From the NCBI RefSeq assembly GCF_040954645.1, contig NC_092811.1, forward strand, positions 122,409,411-122,473,410: DNA of 64,000 nt, written 5' to 3'. Under the pieces are notes generated by a model. That model ran no database searches and was not told the DNA's origin. It was given only the letters and a program-made list of their open reading frames with translations. Both the position numbers and the translations under genes were made by a program. This stretch comes from Diabrotica undecimpunctata (lineage: Eukaryota; Arthropoda; Insecta; Coleoptera; Chrysomelidae). Numbering within the stretch: the first letter of the stretch is position 1; each line of letters opens with the position of its first letter. This document shows positions 33,521 to 46,324 of this stretch, one piece after another.

Positions 33521-35071
33521 AAGGTTATATTAATGTATATTATTTAAGTTACTATATATTTGATGCATTTAGAAAAAGTATTGTTAAAGCGAATCGACTG
33601 GAATATGCATTAACAATATTTCAACATTGTTTTCGTCTCTTCACAATAGCTATTGAAATAACACGTTTTTGTTGACATTGTTATTAAAAAAACCTACAAA
33701 CATCGTGTTGTGTTTATTTTTATGAATCATTTAAAAAAATGCAGACTGAAATTGATCAACAACGTAAAAATGTGAACAATAAATTCAATGAATACTGTAA
33801 GATTGCACATCTTGATTTTTTGTGGAAAGGTTTATTATGTTCAAGATCGTTTATTTTATTGAATTGAAATCGTGTCATTTCCTGTTGGCAATTTGTATAT
33901 ATGCATTTAACATGTAAACAGTGTTATGGAAGTTTTCGCGTAGCAGATGTTTCTACATGAATTATATCTATTTGGAAACCGATAAATGTATAGAAACTGA
34001 CTGATATTCCGCAAACTACAATTATTATTGCACGACTAATGATAAAAATAAAAAATAAGAATAGAAACGTTTATTGCATTATAATATTTACATTTCAAAA
34101 GAATTAGAAAATATTTTAGCCTTCTTTCTTCTTCTGCCAACGTTCTGCTTCTGCAATGCTTACTTTCTGGGACTGCATATAGATCAACATGTATATATGA
34201 TCAAAATTCCGAGGATAGATCAACAAATATAATTTGCTGCAGCACGGCTCAATTCAATGCAGAAAACGGCTGTGATAGTTCTGCCACATTCGGCAGATAT
34301 AACAGATCCTATCTATTTATCTCCTTTAGATCCATAAACCTTTGGACATTTTTTAAACTGTTGTAATGCAAGTTTCGTCTATATTAAAAATTCTGTTTGG
34401 CTCAAACTTAAACTTTTCTATAAGTATTTTGATATTATTCTTCGTTCACAAGTTGTTGAGAGCACGAAATGTGCCTCAAACTCATAAAAAGGTCGTAAAT
34501 CACAGGCGTTCCTAAGGTGTTTATTCATTAAATAATAATATAATGTTTTAATACTGTTATATATAATATTGATAATATTTTAATACTAATATATTTAGCA
34601 AAAAAACAATTAAAACTTTCACGACTAATGTTGGTTATTATATTATATTAATAAAAATAAGAATTTAACCATTAACAATTTTGTAAATAAGAGTACCTTA
34701 TCTCTTTCGATATTTCAATACTAATCTTCGCGTTTAATCACTTTACTAGAAAACCTGGAATTCATATCCGAAGGTACTATTCGTTGCAAGATAATTAGGA
34801 TGGAATTCCTCAGATTTTTAATAATATAATTATATTCGAAACTTAGCTTGAAAGGGTGAAGTTATTACGAACGAAAACAATTTTTTTGTTTAGTACGTTT
34901 TTGATCGCATGTAATTTACGGCTCGTCGGCGTTTCCCCGTCTACGGCAGTAATTAGCGTCTCAAATATTTCTTTTACGAATTGTATGCAGTGCGTGAGTG
35001 ATTTTTTATTCCATATACCTACGAACATATACGTACCTTTCGCTCGTGCTCGTTTTGTTGGATTGTTTGTG
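33521..35071. other. AT-rich sequence upstream of transposase copy C
   Basis: No gene recognised. The last few hundred bases should include the left end of transposon copy C, but I could not find a TIR matching its right end, so the left boundary is lost or diverged. Confidence 0.45.
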
Positions 35072-37209
35072 ATGGCTTCATCATCAAGTTTTACACCGGT
35101 ACTGTTGCGTACAGTCAGTAAGTCTGTCTATTCACCAAGAGAGAAGACTATTGTCCTGAATGTTCACGATGCTCTGGTTTCTCAGAATCCCACAAACACT
35201 GTTCGCAACATAGTCGAAAGTTGTGCCAACATGACTGGCGTAGGAGAGTCAACTATATATAGGTTCCTATCAGAAAGAAAAAAACATGGTATAGTTAACC
35301 CAAACACAAACGAACACTTAAAGAGAAGGAAAAAGCCTATTGAAATTGATAAATTTGCCAAAAATGGTATTCGAAGGAAAATTCATGGATTTTTTTTTTT
35401 TCAAAAAAGAAATACCAAACCTAAACAAAATTATACAAGAACTTAGAGACGACCCGGATTTGCCTCATATCGGACGAACTAAATTGTGACAAGCTTTAAA
35501 AGAATTAAATTTCCGGTGGGAGAAATCAGACCGAAAATCACTTTTGATTGACCGGGAGGAGATAATGTGTTGGAGAAGAAATTATCTAAGATCCATACGA
35601 AAATTCCGGTCTGAAGGAAGGCCCATCTTCTACCAGGATGAAACGTGGGTAAACTCAGGTCATACTCTAAAAAAAAATTGGTCAGATAAAATATATTAAG
35701 CTCCAGGCAAGCCTTTATGGAAGGTTGGTCTACTGGTATCTCCCCACCTTCTGGTAAAGGCAGTAGATTAATAATTTCTCACATTGGCAGTGAAAAAGGA
35801 TTTGTTAAGCATGGTTTGTTGGAATTTCAGTCCAAAAGCACAAAAGACTATCACGAGGAGATGACAGCTGATGTTTTCGAAGAGTATTTTGAGCAGATGA
35901 TTGAAGATTGAACACATACCACCAAATTCAATTATAATATTAGATAATGCACCTTATCATTCACGACTAGTAGAAAGATTTCCAACGAATGCGTGGAAGA
36001 AACAGGATATTCTTGACTGGCTGCGGAATAAGTATCTGCCTTACGAAGATGGAATGGTAAAAGCAGAACTTTTAAAAATTGCCCGGCAACACAAATCTAA
36101 GTTCAAAAAATACGTAGTTGACAAAATGGCGGAAAGGCGAAACATCAGTCTTTACACTTCCACCCTACCACTGCGAAATATATCCAATTGAACTCATTTG
36201 GGCACAAATGAAAAGTTATGTGGCTAGAAAAAATACGTCATATAAAATACAAGCTGTACTTTCCGGTGGGAGAAATCAGACCGAAAATCACTTTTGATTG
36301 ACCGGGAGGAGATAATATGTTGGAGAAGAAATTATCTAAGATCCATACGAAAATTCCGGTCTGAAGGAAGGCCCATCTTCTACCAGGATGAAACGTGGGT
36401 AAACTCAGGTCATACTCTAAAAAAAAATTGGTCAGATAAAATATATTAAGCTCCAGGCAAGCCTTTATGGAAGGTTGGTCTACTGGTATCTCCCCACCTT
36501 CTGGTAAAGGCAGTAGATTAATAATTTCTCACATTGGCAGTGAAAAAGGATTTGTTAAGCATGGTTTGTTGGAATTTCAGTCCAAAAGCACAAAAGACTA
36601 TCACGAGGAGATGACAGCTGATGTTTTCGAAGAGTATTTTGAGCAGATGATTGAAGATTGAACACATACCACCAAATTCAATTATAATATTAGATAATGC
36701 ACCTTATCATTCACGACTAGTAGAAAGATTTCCAACGAATGCGTGGAAGAAACAGGATATTCTTGACTGGCTGCGGAATAAGTATCTGCCTTACGAAGAT
36801 GGAATGGTAAAAGCAGAACTTTTAAAAATTGCCCGGCAACACAAATCTAAGTTCAAAAAATACGTAGTTGACAAAATGGCGGAAAGGCGAAACATCAGTC
36901 TTTACACTTCCACCCTACCACTGCGAAATATATCCAATTGAACTCATTTGGGCACAAATGAAAAGTTATGTGGCTAGAAAAAATACGTCATATAAAATAC
37001 AAGCTGTACGTGAATTGTTATACGAGTCTTTACAACATATTACAAAACAAAACTGAAAAGATGCAGTAAGACATGTAATAGAAGAAGAACAAAAAATGTG
37101 GGATCTTGGTAACATAATTGATGCGACCGTAGAGACACAACCGCTAATTATTAACTCTCAAGACTACTCGGATTCCGAAGTTGATCCTATTTATTTTGAA
37201 TTTGAATAG
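35072..37209 (+). pseudogene. DD82E-type transposase, copy C, with internal 750-bp duplication
   Basis: The plus strand begins MASSSSFTPVLL and has the helix-turn-helix-like MTGVGESTIYRFLSERKK, homologous to copy B. Frame is lost at a T run near 35390-35401. Downstream segments give LNFRWEKSDRKSLL, FYQDETWVNSG, SHIGSEKGFVKHGLLEFQSK, IILDNAPYHSRL and PPYHCEIYPIELIWAQMK. All three acidic residues are present, with about 82 residues from the second Asp to the Glu, and the tail ends YFEFE. Stops (TGA near 35488, TAA near 35698) and frameshifts inactivate it. The middle of the gene occurs twice in tandem (35510-36259, 36260-37009) and both copies share the same lesions. Confidence 0.88.
35510..37009 (+). 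repeat. Tandem duplication, 2 x 750 bp
   Basis: 35510-36259 and 36260-37009 are direct repeats that I could distinguish by one substitution only (35567 G versus 36317 A). The unit length of 750 is 250 codons. The junction has no obvious microhomology beyond a base or two. It is either a very recent duplication or an assembly artefact. Confidence 0.93.
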
Positions 37210-37266
37210 TTTTCTAATCGTAATTATATAAGGTAAGTAATAGTAGTTGTAATCGTGAGGTATTAA

Positions 37267-37660
37267 AGGGGAAAGGCGCAAAATGTCGCCTGTCAAAATG
37301 TTCAATGTGTTTTAAATGTATCCATTTTTTTTTCAAATCCTGAGAAAACTAAAAAGCATTTTTGAAAAATTTAAAGGCAGAATGAAATATTAGAATAAAT
37401 AAAAAGTTTCTTTTGCATGCAATATTTTCAATTAAAAATTATACTATATTTTCTCTTTTATTTTCACCCCTGTTACATAACACATTAAAATAAACATTGT
37501 AGAAGTTTTCAGGGACTTTCTGCCCTGAGTAATAATGTAATCTTTCATTCTGCGTTTAAATTTTTCAAAAATATTTATTAGTTTTCTCCGGATTCGAAAA
37601 TAATGGATACATTTAAAACACATTGGAAATTTTGCCAGGCGACATTTGGCGCCTTTTTCC
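37267..37660. mobile_element. MITE with long TIRs and TTAA target duplication
   Basis: A 394-bp non-coding element lies between TTAA at 37263-37266 and 37661-37664. Its arms (about 37267-37396 and 37535-37660) are long inverted repeats sharing AAAGGCGC, AATGTCGCCTG, AATGTGTTTTAAATGTATCC and GAAAAATTTAAA. TTAA suggests mobilisation by a piggyBac-type transposase, but the termini differ from those of the piggyBac-like element at 22.3-26.6 kb. It sits inside transposon copy C, after the transposase stop. Confidence 0.8.
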
Positions 37661-37985
37661 TTAATTAAATAAATGTATCTTTTACAAATGGCAAGAAACT
37701 TTTTATTTTTGAATAAAATAAATAAGTTTTATTAAAAAATACAATTTACATAAGTACAATTTAAAAAATATATTTATTTAGTTCAAATAAATGTTTCAAT
37801 CATATACTCTACGACACTGGTCGGTCATCTCTAACCATTCAAAATACCCCCGTAATAGGATTATAAGGTATTTATTCCTTCAGATATAAGGTGGGTTAGT
37901 CGAAAACATCTTAAACCGTCAGTTTTAGGTTGGTTTTTACTATTATATCGTATTACCTATCCTCTCTGTATTTTAGTTTTCTAAT

Positions 37986-38031
37986 TAGGGTTAAACTTAT
38001 AGTGAGCTATCAACAAATTGTGAACCGACTA
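37986..38031 (-). repeat. Probable right TIR of copy C
   Basis: Read on the minus strand from the TA at 38032-38033, the sequence begins TAGTCGGTTCACAATTTGTT and continues GATAGCTCA. This follows the layout of the copy B TIR (TAGTCC, then TTGATAGCACA at a similar distance). The matching left end was not found. Confidence 0.55.
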
Positions 38032-38033
38032 TA

Positions 38034-39450
38034 GAATAAAATAGTGTTGTTGACTCTTCATTGAATGCAGCAATCCTGTTTAAACTTATTCCTTCTGGTT
38101 GTTTTAATGTTACATCGGAATCTTTTTATAAACCCATAAATCCAATCTTTGCTAACTAACCTTCATTACAATCTTTATTAAAATTATTTAGGATATTATT
38201 TTCTTCAGCATACCTGAATACCAATCGTCTAAGTTCTTTAGCCAGAGAATAATTGAGCAAGCGTTAACAGATACTCTCTTAATTCTTTTGCTACTTCATC
38301 CGAAAATACAGCTGTGCGACCTAAACGGGTTGGCGTGTGCAAACCTGTTAATCATATTCGGGAATGTTGAAAGCTCTTCCCGTTTCCCTTATTTTTTTGC
38401 CGTCATTTCTCATTACATACAGATCATTTTGTAAATCTTCGTTAATAATATGTTAATATTAATATTTACCATTTCATTGTTTGTGGGGGAATCGTGCGCT
38501 CTCCTGCGCAATATTACCCCTTTATGCCTTAAATAACAAACGTCATCACAAACGGAAAACTACTGAATCATATAAACCAACAGCACCAAAATGTACGGAA
38601 AACAACACAATTTAACTCAATAATAAGTTTTAAACACTGAAGAAAGCCTAAGGACTTACCGTCCTAATTTTTGGAGCAGAAAAACTAGAAGAATCCTTGC
38701 AATTTTCAATAATCGAATTATACTTAGTCCACGTGCAACGATGGACTGAAGATAACGAGACTAACCGAAAGATGTAGGTCTGGTTGAGTTCGTAAAATCT
38801 TCCACGGGATTTTAAATACAATACATCGCACCATTCCCCCACTTTCACTTACTATTTTTGGTACCGTACCTACTTCCTTGCTTGGCTGCCTTCAGCAACT
38901 ATCTGGCTAGACACTGATTAGATGGTCAATTAGTCGATATTTTCTATGATACATCCTCTGTATACGATTTCTGTTGAGAATGTCTCTGGTCTTTAGGAGT
39001 CTTCTTGTGGCCTGGTGGAAGAAGTATCTTGTTGTGTTCTCGGCCACCTCCCTAAGTGGTGTGTATTGATTCCTCAATCAATCTATAACATACCGTTTCC
39101 GTTCTATTGAGTTTTTTAGTCTCCAGTTTGACTCAGCCGTTAAACTTCATACTGGGACTAACGTAGACCTTTTTTCTGATACTGGAAATTTCTAAAAACC
39201 GTACCACATTAACCCATCCCTAGAGATGGCTAGCGTGTATTGGATTCAAGGTAGAGAAGTACAACCGAGCCCATTTCCCCTTAGGTTCTACCAATTAAAA
39301 CCAGCCTCTCCTACTTGTACGCAGTTGACTGTCGCACGTACCGTACTCCGAAAGTGTTATGGCCGCTGTAAGGCTGACGACACTTTCCGAGCACTCCCTT
39401 CTCTTATCTAGATTTAATCTCTGTCGTTGATCCGGCTGGTGTTTCTCTTC
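38034..39450. other. No recognisable gene
   Basis: The stretch 38870-39420 is less AT-rich. It could include 3' sequence of the R1-like LINE to its right, but nothing diagnostic is visible. A 61-codon frame at 39226-39411 has no motif. Confidence 0.45.
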
Positions 39451-39453
39451 TTC

Positions 39454-40197
39454 TTTTTTTTTTAATTACTGTTCGAATGTAATTCTTTATACTATTCGAT
39501 CCCTCCTTACTTTCCGCCATCTTCAAGATTTTCTCTCCACTGTCCATCTATTATACTCCAGCACTGTGTGAGTAACAGTGTCGGAGTATTCGCAGTATAG
39601 GCATTTATCTGGATCTGTCTTTTTGAACCTATGAAGATACGGCCTAAAACACCCATATCCTGTAAGCACTTGCATCAGGAAATAATCCAGTCGCCTATGA
39701 CCACAGCCGTCCCAGTCCCTTAGGCTCGGGACCAGCATCTTGGTCCTCTGGGCAACATCTTCCGTGTTGTTTCTCTCTTCTTGCCATCTTTCCATTGATC
39801 TTTCTCTTTCTTCTTTATTTATGGCTGTTTTTAAATGATCTCTTCTTTTATAGAGATATCTCCGTTCTACTGCTAACACTTGCAGAGGAACACAACCCTT
39901 GATAGTCCACAAGGCCGCCGCAGATACAGTCCTGGAGGCGCATGCTACTCGCAACAGACTTGTCCTATCTACTATATCATGAGCACCTTGTAGGTAGGTA
40001 TATCTACTGCCCCACTCCAGACTAACGTAGAGCTGGTATAATTAAATCTTCTTAGACTGTGATGGAGGGCTGGTCCTAAAATTGAAAGGTTGAATTAGTG
40101 TCTTTGCCACTGGTGCTTTTATCTTGATTTCTTGGGTGTTCCTGGTGAAATTTAATTTTCTGTCGATGTGGACTCCGAGGTACGTGACGGCTTCTTA
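39454..40197 (-). pseudogene. R1-clade-like LINE, C-terminal fragment
   Basis: From about 40197 leftward the minus strand reads TYLGVHIDRKLNFTRNTQEI, then, after a frame change, the 143-residue segment 39954-39523: RVACASRTVSAAALWTIKGC, VPLQVLAVERRYLYKRRD, LDYFLMQVLTGYGCFRPYLH and a CLYCEYSDTVTHTVLEY zinc-knuckle-like end. This combination (LxVxxACAxRTVS, then LTGxGCFxxYLHRF with C-x2-C...H) is characteristic of R1-type LINE C termini. A T run at 39454-39463 may be the poly(A) tail in reverse. The catalytic RT is missing. Confidence 0.8.
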
Positions 40198-41979
40198 TTA
40201 GCATGTACTGGTATATTATTTTACTATAATTGCCAGCTAAACACTGCGTTTCAGTTCAGTTCAGTTTTCACAAGTCTCCCTGACGAGAGGTAGACCTTGT
40301 AATACATACAAGAGAATTTTAAGAGACTTAAATTGAACAGAAACACAACCTTCTATATATACATTTGTTACTGAATGATTTTATCGATTTAGGGTTTTTT
40401 TGTTTTGTTAAAGTAAACAGGAAAACCTTCTAAAGACTAATTCTCTATAAAACTTTGTAATTATATACCTAAACGATATTCGTATTAACGTTTCTTAACG
40501 ACCGCCGCCTTCTGGATTAGCTTGTATATGATCCCGAGTCACCAAAGCGAAAGCATCCCTTGTGTTTTAATAGTCGTTTATACATACACCCTTTTAACAC
40601 CCCCACAGCCATTTCCGAGCTCTCCGGCCCGCATAAACAATTCGGGACTTCCAAACAATTACCGCAGGTCGGTCGACTACTATTTTAATTACTGAATCAA
40701 TTAATTTTGTATGTAACGGAAAGTTTTGAAGGTTGATCGTATTTTTGGCGTTCGGAAAATTGATGCTTTCGGTTTTATTTATGGACAATATGTTCACGAC
40801 GGAATGAACTTGTTGATGTAATGCGCATGATTGCGAATACCGCGAATTTTACCACAGGGAAATATACATAATTGCGAATATTATTGCAGATTATGAAATA
40901 GAATTCAAAATGGTCAACAATGAGATTAAAAATCATCATCAAAGTCAATAGGAGAATAACATGGGTTTCTAAAAGTCAGATCCATTCCTCCATCCACTAG
41001 TCGTCTCCCATGTCTCTAATTTCCCATTTCCGACTTGACTCCTCCAATATAGGTTTTTCTTGACCTTTCCCCTTTTCTATGTCCGTTAAATGCCCTTGTC
41101 CGGTTTTGTTTAATTATTCTTTTTCCCTAGAATAAATAAATAAATCAATTGATGAGCAGAAATGATTAAAACCAATTTTATAAAAGTGGGAAATAAAAAT
41201 GGGTACACAACTATACCCTTTTAAGTTATTTTTAATAATTACTGTTATCTGGTAGTTATTTTTACATCAAAGGTACGCCCTTTGAAATTCTTAATCAAGA
41301 AATAGACATGCAAGACAAAAACCTCCCCGATTTTCCCGCAACGATAGACAGGCGGTGCAGGAAGCGAATCACTGGCCGTGAAAGAGATATAGAATGATAG
41401 AGCCTTTATATATAAAAACATGCATCCGTTTTTTAATAGACGATTATCTCTTATTTTACATACGGATTATAATAATTAAAGCGGGATTGGACGTATAGAA
41501 CGCAGAGATTTAGTTGTGAGGAGAGTATAGCTAACTCGTTCTTTGTACTGAGTCGATTACTGTGTACCTATTTATTCATATTCTAATATACCTGAGTCAA
41601 AACTTCGGGCTGGGCTGTAAATAAACACTGCAAATAGAATCTGACAACAAACAACAAAGTAACGGTGATGTGGATGTGAGATCACAAAACGATTAGGGAA
41701 AATGACGGTGCTGTTAGGGAAAGTTAGCGAAATACGGAACAACTATTCCGATATTATATACAATAGTGAAAAAAAAAAGATCTCGAATGCGATGAGAGAC
41801 TTCTTATGCGATGTGTTATAATTAGACTTAGGCAAATATGCAAAAAATAGCGAAAAGCATAAATGTGCACTAATTTACACAAAAATATGCATTAAATATG
41901 CATTTATTTTTAGAAAATTTTAGGAAAATGATGTATCATTTATGTCTTCTATATTGCATGCTCTTCTATTGCATTCTAA
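40198..41979. other. No recognisable gene
   Basis: AT-rich sequence. A segment at about 41825-41915 (ATTAGACTTAGGCAAATATG, with repeated ATATGCATT) resembles the end of a DNA transposon, but no second end was found. Confidence 0.4.
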
Positions 41980-42925
41980 GTCAACAGACTTTTCCATGAT
42001 ATTCGTCTAAGTATTTTCATCTCTGTTGTTTCTAGTACTCGTCTTGTTTTAGATGTCAGGTCTTGTCTCCGCCGTGTATGTTAATATAGGTCTAATTGCT
42101 GCTTTATAGATTCTTATTTTTGTGTCTTGTCTTAGTTGTTTGTTCTTCCAGATTATGTCATTAAGAGATCCCGCCGCTTTACCTGCTTTTAAGCTTTATA
42201 AACAGCATAATGTATCATTATGCTGTTAATGTATGTATCTAAAAGTCGGATAATGTATCAATATGCTGTTTCTCCATGCGTCTGGTATCTTGCAGTGCAA
42301 TATTAGTTTTTGTATAGCTTTTGTAAAGCTTGTTGTTTATTCCATCTGGTCCTGGTGACTTTCTATTTTTGAGTGAATTTATGGCTATTTTTACTTCCTG
42401 AAAACTGATTTCTATTTCGTGTCTTATTTCAGGTACGTTATTGTGTTGTTTATTATTTTCCTTTGCTTTAAACAGTTCCGTCAGATATCTTTCCCATTCG
42501 TTTGCGGGTATGTTATTATATTCCTTCAATTCTGCCATTTCTTTTCGTTGGTTTTTTATGAATCTCCATATTTTTTTTGTGTACCGTTGAAGTCACTTTT
42601 CATCCTTTTTGTGAACTGTTCCCAGTGTTCATTTTTTTTTTCTTACCAACTGTTTTGTTTCATTTTGTATTCTTCTATAGTTGTCTCGGGATTCTGGGGT
42701 ATTCGATGTTTTGTACTTCGTGTAGGCCTCTCGCTTTTCTTTAAATTTCTCTTTTATATCTTTTCTGAACCATGGTGTAGTGTTGTTCTTTTGTTCAGGA
42801 TGACTTTGCGTTTTCCTAGAGCTTCTGTTGCTGCTTCTACAATGTTGTTTTTAATTTTCTCCCAGCTCGCGTTTATATCTTAGATGTCGTCTATTTGTTT
42901 CAGCTGTATCTTCTGTGAAGTCACA
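41980..42925 (-). pseudogene. LINE remnant, same family as the one at 19.6-20.6 kb
   Basis: Minus-strand order from the right: endonuclease-RT linker (LGENKKQHC region, then TTPWFRKDIKEKFKEKREAY near 42780); WERYLTELFKAKENNKQHNN and EIEISFQEVKIAINSLKNRK with SPGPDGINNKL (42538-42330). It then jumps to a C-terminal piece at about 42200-42060 (AAGSLNDIIWKNKQLRQDTK, IRIYKAAIRPILTYTAETR). The whole RT core between them is deleted. Confidence 0.78.
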
Positions 42926-43089
42926 CCAGAAACTATAAAACCAAAACCAGAATGGGATGATTCTCCACCCAAAAAGAATCAAGTGAAAACGACTTCAGCT
43001 TCTTCGGGAGCGTAGTAGTAGAGCGTAGCTTCTTCCGAACACTGGAAATTGACAGTGTAGATACTAGTTGTGATGAGAGAGAGAAGCCA

Positions 43090-44931
43090 TCGCCAGGTAA
43101 AACTTCTAAGAAAAAACATAGTTTTGGTAGACTAACTGATGTAAACAAAAGAATGTTCGCTAGTAGTCATGAAACAGGTCCTGATTATAACTGCTTCAAT
43201 GTTTGGTTGTTTTAAAATTATTCCGCCCGAGGATAGGAGTAGGATTATAAAAGATTTTAATATATTAGGAAATTGGAATGAATCATCATATCTAACCTCT
43301 CTTATTGCAGTAACATTGGTTGTTCGCAGAAGACCTAGACAGGACGATCCAAAAAGTAGAGACTTTAATTTTAGATATTTAGTAAGAGTGAAACGAAGCA
43401 ATATTATGCAGGAAGTTCCTGTTTGCAAGAAGGCTTTCATATCCTTACATGTTATTTCAAGACATAGGCTAGATACAATACAAAATTCTTGGCTTGTCTC
43501 CTAGGGACCAAAGAGGTCGCCATTTAAATCGGCCCCAAAGATAGAGTGATGAGAAAAAACAGGCAGTCTATGACCATATAAACTCATTTAGAGGTATAAG
43601 AAGCCATTATGGCCTCAACGATACTGAAAAAATTTACATACCTGAAGATTTATCAATATCTAAATGCTATGAACTTTACAAAGGAAAATATCCCTATCTT
43701 CCTGTATCGTATGAGAGTTACAGAAAAATCTTTAATAATAAATTTAATCTTTCTTTTGGATACCCCCGAACAGATACTTGTTCAATATGTGACAAATACA
43801 ATGCGGAAATTAAGAGTTTAAATCTTAAACTTACTAAAGCTAGTAACGATCAGAAACAAGTGATTGAGGGTGAAATTACTGCCCTTGGAAATGAAAATAA
43901 GTTACATAAATTAAGAGCAGTGACGTTTTATACAAGGAAAAGAAAGGCAAGAAAACTATGTAAATCAGATCCTAACAAAGAATGTGTATGTATGGACTAC
44001 CAGAAGAATTTACCGGTTCCAAACATTACATCAAATGATGTATATTATAAACAGTTCTCCTTTTACAGTTTTAATATACATCAACTTTCAGACCTGGATG
44101 CAATATTCTATGCATACGCCGAAGATATAGAAAATAAGGGTGCAAATGAAGTCATAAGCTTTTTGAATCACTACATGAGTGAAGTTCTTAATCCGAATGT
44201 AAGAGATTTTCAAATATTTTGTGACTCCTGTTCGGGCAGAACAAAAATTACCCTGTATTTTTGTTCCTGTATCACTTAGTTCATGGCATTGACAGACTAC
44301 ACAAAGTTTTAATAACGTTTCTCATCAAAGGACATTCTTATCTGGAATGTGACAAAAATATTTCCTTGGTCAACAAGAAAAGCATAGTTGAGACCCAAAA
44401 TGAATGGAATCACGTTTTTAGAGCAGCACGATCAAACCCCACCCCATTCAATATAATTCAAGTTCAGCAGGATATGATACGATATCGGACGTCTTTTTTA
44501 AAAGCAAAATATAAGGACAAATGCCCATTTCCTACAAGACCAATTCGTGAGGCTAAAATAACAAAAGAAGTAACCAAATTGTTTCATAGAGACACTTACA
44601 GTGAGCCTTGGATATCATCTGACGTTAGACGTAAAACTGATCGACAACCTCTTCTGCAGGATGGAGAATTATTCTACCCTGAACAGTCTTGTCAAGGTAC
44701 GTCTAAATACTAGTGATCTTTTTCTTAGGGCCATCAAAGTAAAATTCAAACAAAATAGGTGATGTTTGCGTTTATTTTCAGATCGCCTACCGATATCAAA
44801 GGCGAAGTATGATGATTATAGAAGTACTTAAACAATTCTGTGGGGATGCTGCAAGACAATATTTTACCAATCTCCCATATTACTGTGAAAATCAAAAGAA
44901 GCCAAACAAAAAACGTAATATTGTAAAGTAG
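43090..44931 (+). pseudogene. Intron-containing transposase-like gene, family not assigned
   Basis: A conserved-looking protein is readable across several plus-strand frames: KTSKKKHSFGRLTDVNKRMF; IIPPEDRSRIIKDFNILGNW (43169-43504); after a TAG near 43543 a long open stretch with YESYRKIFNNKFNLSFGYPR, TCSICDKYNAEIKSL and CVCMDYQKNLPVPNI; then FCDSCSGQNKN after correcting an apparent 1-base deletion near 44240; then IKGHSYLECDKNISLVNKK and WISSDVRRKTDR. A GTACGT donor at 44697 and a TTTATTTTCAG acceptor ending at 44781 define an 85-bp intron. The last exon ends RNIVK at 44931. The DSCSGQN...GHSYLECD order suggests an RNase H-fold transposase or a gene derived from one. I recall similar multi-copy insect proteins but cannot name the superfamily. 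At least four lesions inactivate it. Confidence 0.6.
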
Positions 44932-46324
44932 ATTCTGAATAAAATATTTTGTGCTTTGTAATTTTTGTGTTTAGGTATTTAAAGCTGACCTATCTTTCAC
45001 TCTGAAAATTCAATCTTCATTTCAAAGTATAATGGTTGGACTAATCACTTACGTGGAGTTATCACCAAAATGGACTAAACACGTTATTAGCAAGTCCAAA
45101 ATGTTCTTTGTTTAGTTTTTATAGTTTTTATTTTTTAAGTGCCATATGACGATATAATTTAATTTTTATTGAATTGTTTCAAAATTCATTAGGTATTTAA
45201 TAATATATTTACTATCATTTTAGAATTTTCTAGGAATGTTCTATACAAGATTATAACACTATTTTAGCTCTCCTGTAAAAGTTACAAAATGTGACTGAAC
45301 ACGTTTTTCCCGTGGACCTTGCATATGAGCTTCTGTATTGATTGCAGTCTTTTGTCCTATTGTGTTAAAATGAGAAAATATTGTCAATTATAAATTCGAA
45401 GATTTCGTGAGTTTTCGAAACCAAAAGTCAGATAATTGCCCAAATATGTAACGCATCAACCACACACACCAAATTTCATGACGTCAATCTATGAACGAAA
45501 CCATAAAATCCGACATTACTGAAACTAGTCAAATATTTTTCGGATTAGTAAAATAGTTTTTAGGATTTTTTTCGGGCATGCCTATTCTGAAGGTTCATGA
45601 AGTTTTGAGGCATCTCTACCATTGTGAAACTATTCTTATTCACCGAAGTTTAGAGCTTAAAGCTTACAATTTTATTCGAAACATTCACAAATCTTTATAA
45701 AGCGACCTCATTCAAAGTTTTTTCAACTACCATTTTCATATCCTTTGCCAAGAGCGGTGTTTAATACAAAACAGGGCAACTGGAAAATTCTCGTTTCACC
45801 GCCATCATATAATTTGAAAATTATCTCAACTCGTATAGCTTCCGCCTACGTAGCAGTCCTGTATCGGCAGTGGAGTTTTTTTTTGCAGAACAAAAAAGCT
45901 CTAAAGGTTTTTTGTCAGATTTTACTTTAATGAAGTTATATCAAACAAGACATCGGTTTGATTTAAAAATCATAAAAAAAACTTAAGGGGGAGGAAATAA
46001 AGATACCGAATACTAAAGTTGAAAAGTTCATGGACGTAGAATAATTATATTCTTAATTCAAATAATTATTTAGAGACAAAAGACATTTTGTGGCTTTTAA
46101 CTGCCAATGTGTAACGATAAGACTACCAAAAAGAATTGAAACATTATTATAAAAATAATACCTCAATCAACCATGTGAGCTTATCGTCTATGCTTCGCCT
46201 AGCTCAGTATCTCAAGTAAGAGCTCGTCTTGTCTTAAACTAGGAATTAAACCATGAACCCTTAGCTGATAGCAAATAAAACAATTATTTAACTAATCATA
46301 TTTATTAAAAATGTGACAAAAACA
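44932..46324. other. No recognisable gene
   Basis: AT-rich. No terminal inverted repeat pairing with sequence left of 43090 was found, so the transposon ends of the preceding gene remain undefined. Confidence 0.45.

Noticed and set aside
34856..35071. N-terminal extension of the copy C transposase frame with signal-peptide-like residues
   Set aside because: Homology with copy B starts at the later Met (35072); the upstream codons are most likely untranslated transposon sequence.
41825..41915. hAT-like terminal sequence with ATATGCATT repeats
   Set aside because: Only one end seen, and no 8-bp duplication or transposase nearby.
42419..42883. 154-codon plus-strand open frame rich in Phe and Tyr
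   Set aside because: It is antisense to a LINE linker/RT fragment; its composition is that of a reverse-complement shadow.
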